Assembly (NCBI GenBank): GCA_900772685.1
Contig: CAAGRP010000229.1
Span: forward strand, 1-5,120
Direction: 5' to 3'
Source of the DNA: Lachnospiraceae bacterium
GTDB lineage: Bacteria > Bacillota > Clostridia > Lachnospirales > Lachnospiraceae
DNA length: 5,120 bases
The position numbers and the translations under genes were made by a program. Below, one piece after another: positions 4,862 to 5,120 of the stretch (position 1 is the first letter of the stretch; each line of letters begins with the position of its first letter). The notes below the pieces were generated by a model. It did no database searches and was not told where the DNA came from. It saw nothing but the letters and a program-made list of their open reading frames with translations.

Positions 4862-5120
4862 ATTGTTTGTGTGCAAACTGTCTGTCAAGCTTCTTCTCAA
4901 GCTCGTCAAGGTCGTCATCACGCTGCTTGAAATTATGAAATTTATTCGTGCTGGCGTATCCTGCGGACTTTTTATGTTCGTCATTTGAACGTTTTATGTC
5001 AGATAGAGTTTTTATCCCCGATGCATGCCACCTTGAAAGGATACCGTCGGCATATTCATAGCTTTGCTTTCCAGTAGAGGTAAGGGTTATCGAACATGCC
5101 TCTGCGATTATATCTACCGA
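4860..5120 (-). CDS. DnaD-domain replication protein, C-terminal part (runs off the right edge)
   Basis: The frame is open from the window edge to a TAA at 4862-4860, giving the last 86 codons. The visible part contains the end of a DnaD/DnaB_2 domain: SYEYADGILSRWHASGIKTL (20-39 of the visible residues) matches the conserved pattern YA-x-x-I-L-x-x-W-x-x-x-G-I-x-T-L. A polar linker follows, then a C-terminal segment NKFHNFKQRDDDLDELEKKL (59-78), a tail often seen in clostridial DnaD-like proteins. These proteins act in replication initiation and restart by binding DNA and recruiting the helicase loader, which is the next gene, 14 nt downstream. The start, the N-terminal domain and the promoter of this operon are outside the window. 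I leave the symbol blank because clostridia often carry more than one DnaD-like gene, some phage-derived. Confidence 0.88.
   Translation of the reverse strand, partial: SVDIIAEACSITLTSTGKQSYEYADGILSRWHASGIKTLSDIKRSNDEHKKSAGYASTNKFHNFKQRDDDLDELEKKLDRQFAHKQ

Overview
The window is ordinary chromosomal DNA of a low-to-moderate G+C Gram-positive bacterium of the class Clostridia, most likely a Lachnospiraceae-type gut anaerobe. This rests on the strong GGAGG-type ribosome binding sites, an L-box lysine riboswitch ahead of dapA, the long (about 390-residue) form of ribose-phosphate pyrophosphokinase, and a DnaD-domain gene directly followed by a DnaI-type helicase loader. The family assignment is inference from gene style; no species is claimed.

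Layout. Bases 1-173 (minus strand) hold the first 57 codons of an unidentified membrane protein that runs off the left edge. Bases 174-714 form a divergent intergenic region. Its right half is a complete regulatory leader on the plus strand: an extended -10 sigma-A promoter (379-407), a lysine riboswitch aptamer (about 434-597) and an intrinsic terminator (622-648), followed by the dapA ribosome binding site. Then come dapA (715-1605) and dapB (start best placed at ATG 1621, end 2373), two consecutive enzymes of the diaminopimelate/lysine pathway. When lysine is plentiful the leader should terminate before dapA. When lysine is scarce, part of the P1 3' strand can pair with the terminator's 5' arm and allow read-through.

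The right half is a minus-strand operon read from the right edge: the C-terminal 86 codons of a DnaD-domain replication protein (4860-5120), a DnaI/DnaC-type AAA+ helicase loader (3841-4845) and a long PRPP synthetase (2670-3854). The genes are packed tightly: 14 nt between the first two, and a 14-nt overlap between loader and prs. This groups replication initiation with supply of the nucleotide precursor PRPP. The two operons converge on a shared, nearly symmetrical bidirectional terminator (2630-2660).

The least ordinary piece lies between dapB and that terminator. It is a 128-bp element (2479-2606) with 15-bp terminal inverted repeats (one mismatch), bounded by a perfect 9-bp direct repeat, TTTTATAAA. 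Its interior is about 60% G+C and can fold into a compact three-way junction. It looks like a small non-coding mobile or palindromic repeat (MITE-like) now carried in the dapAB 3' untranslated region. No defence system, CRISPR array, rRNA or tRNA was seen.
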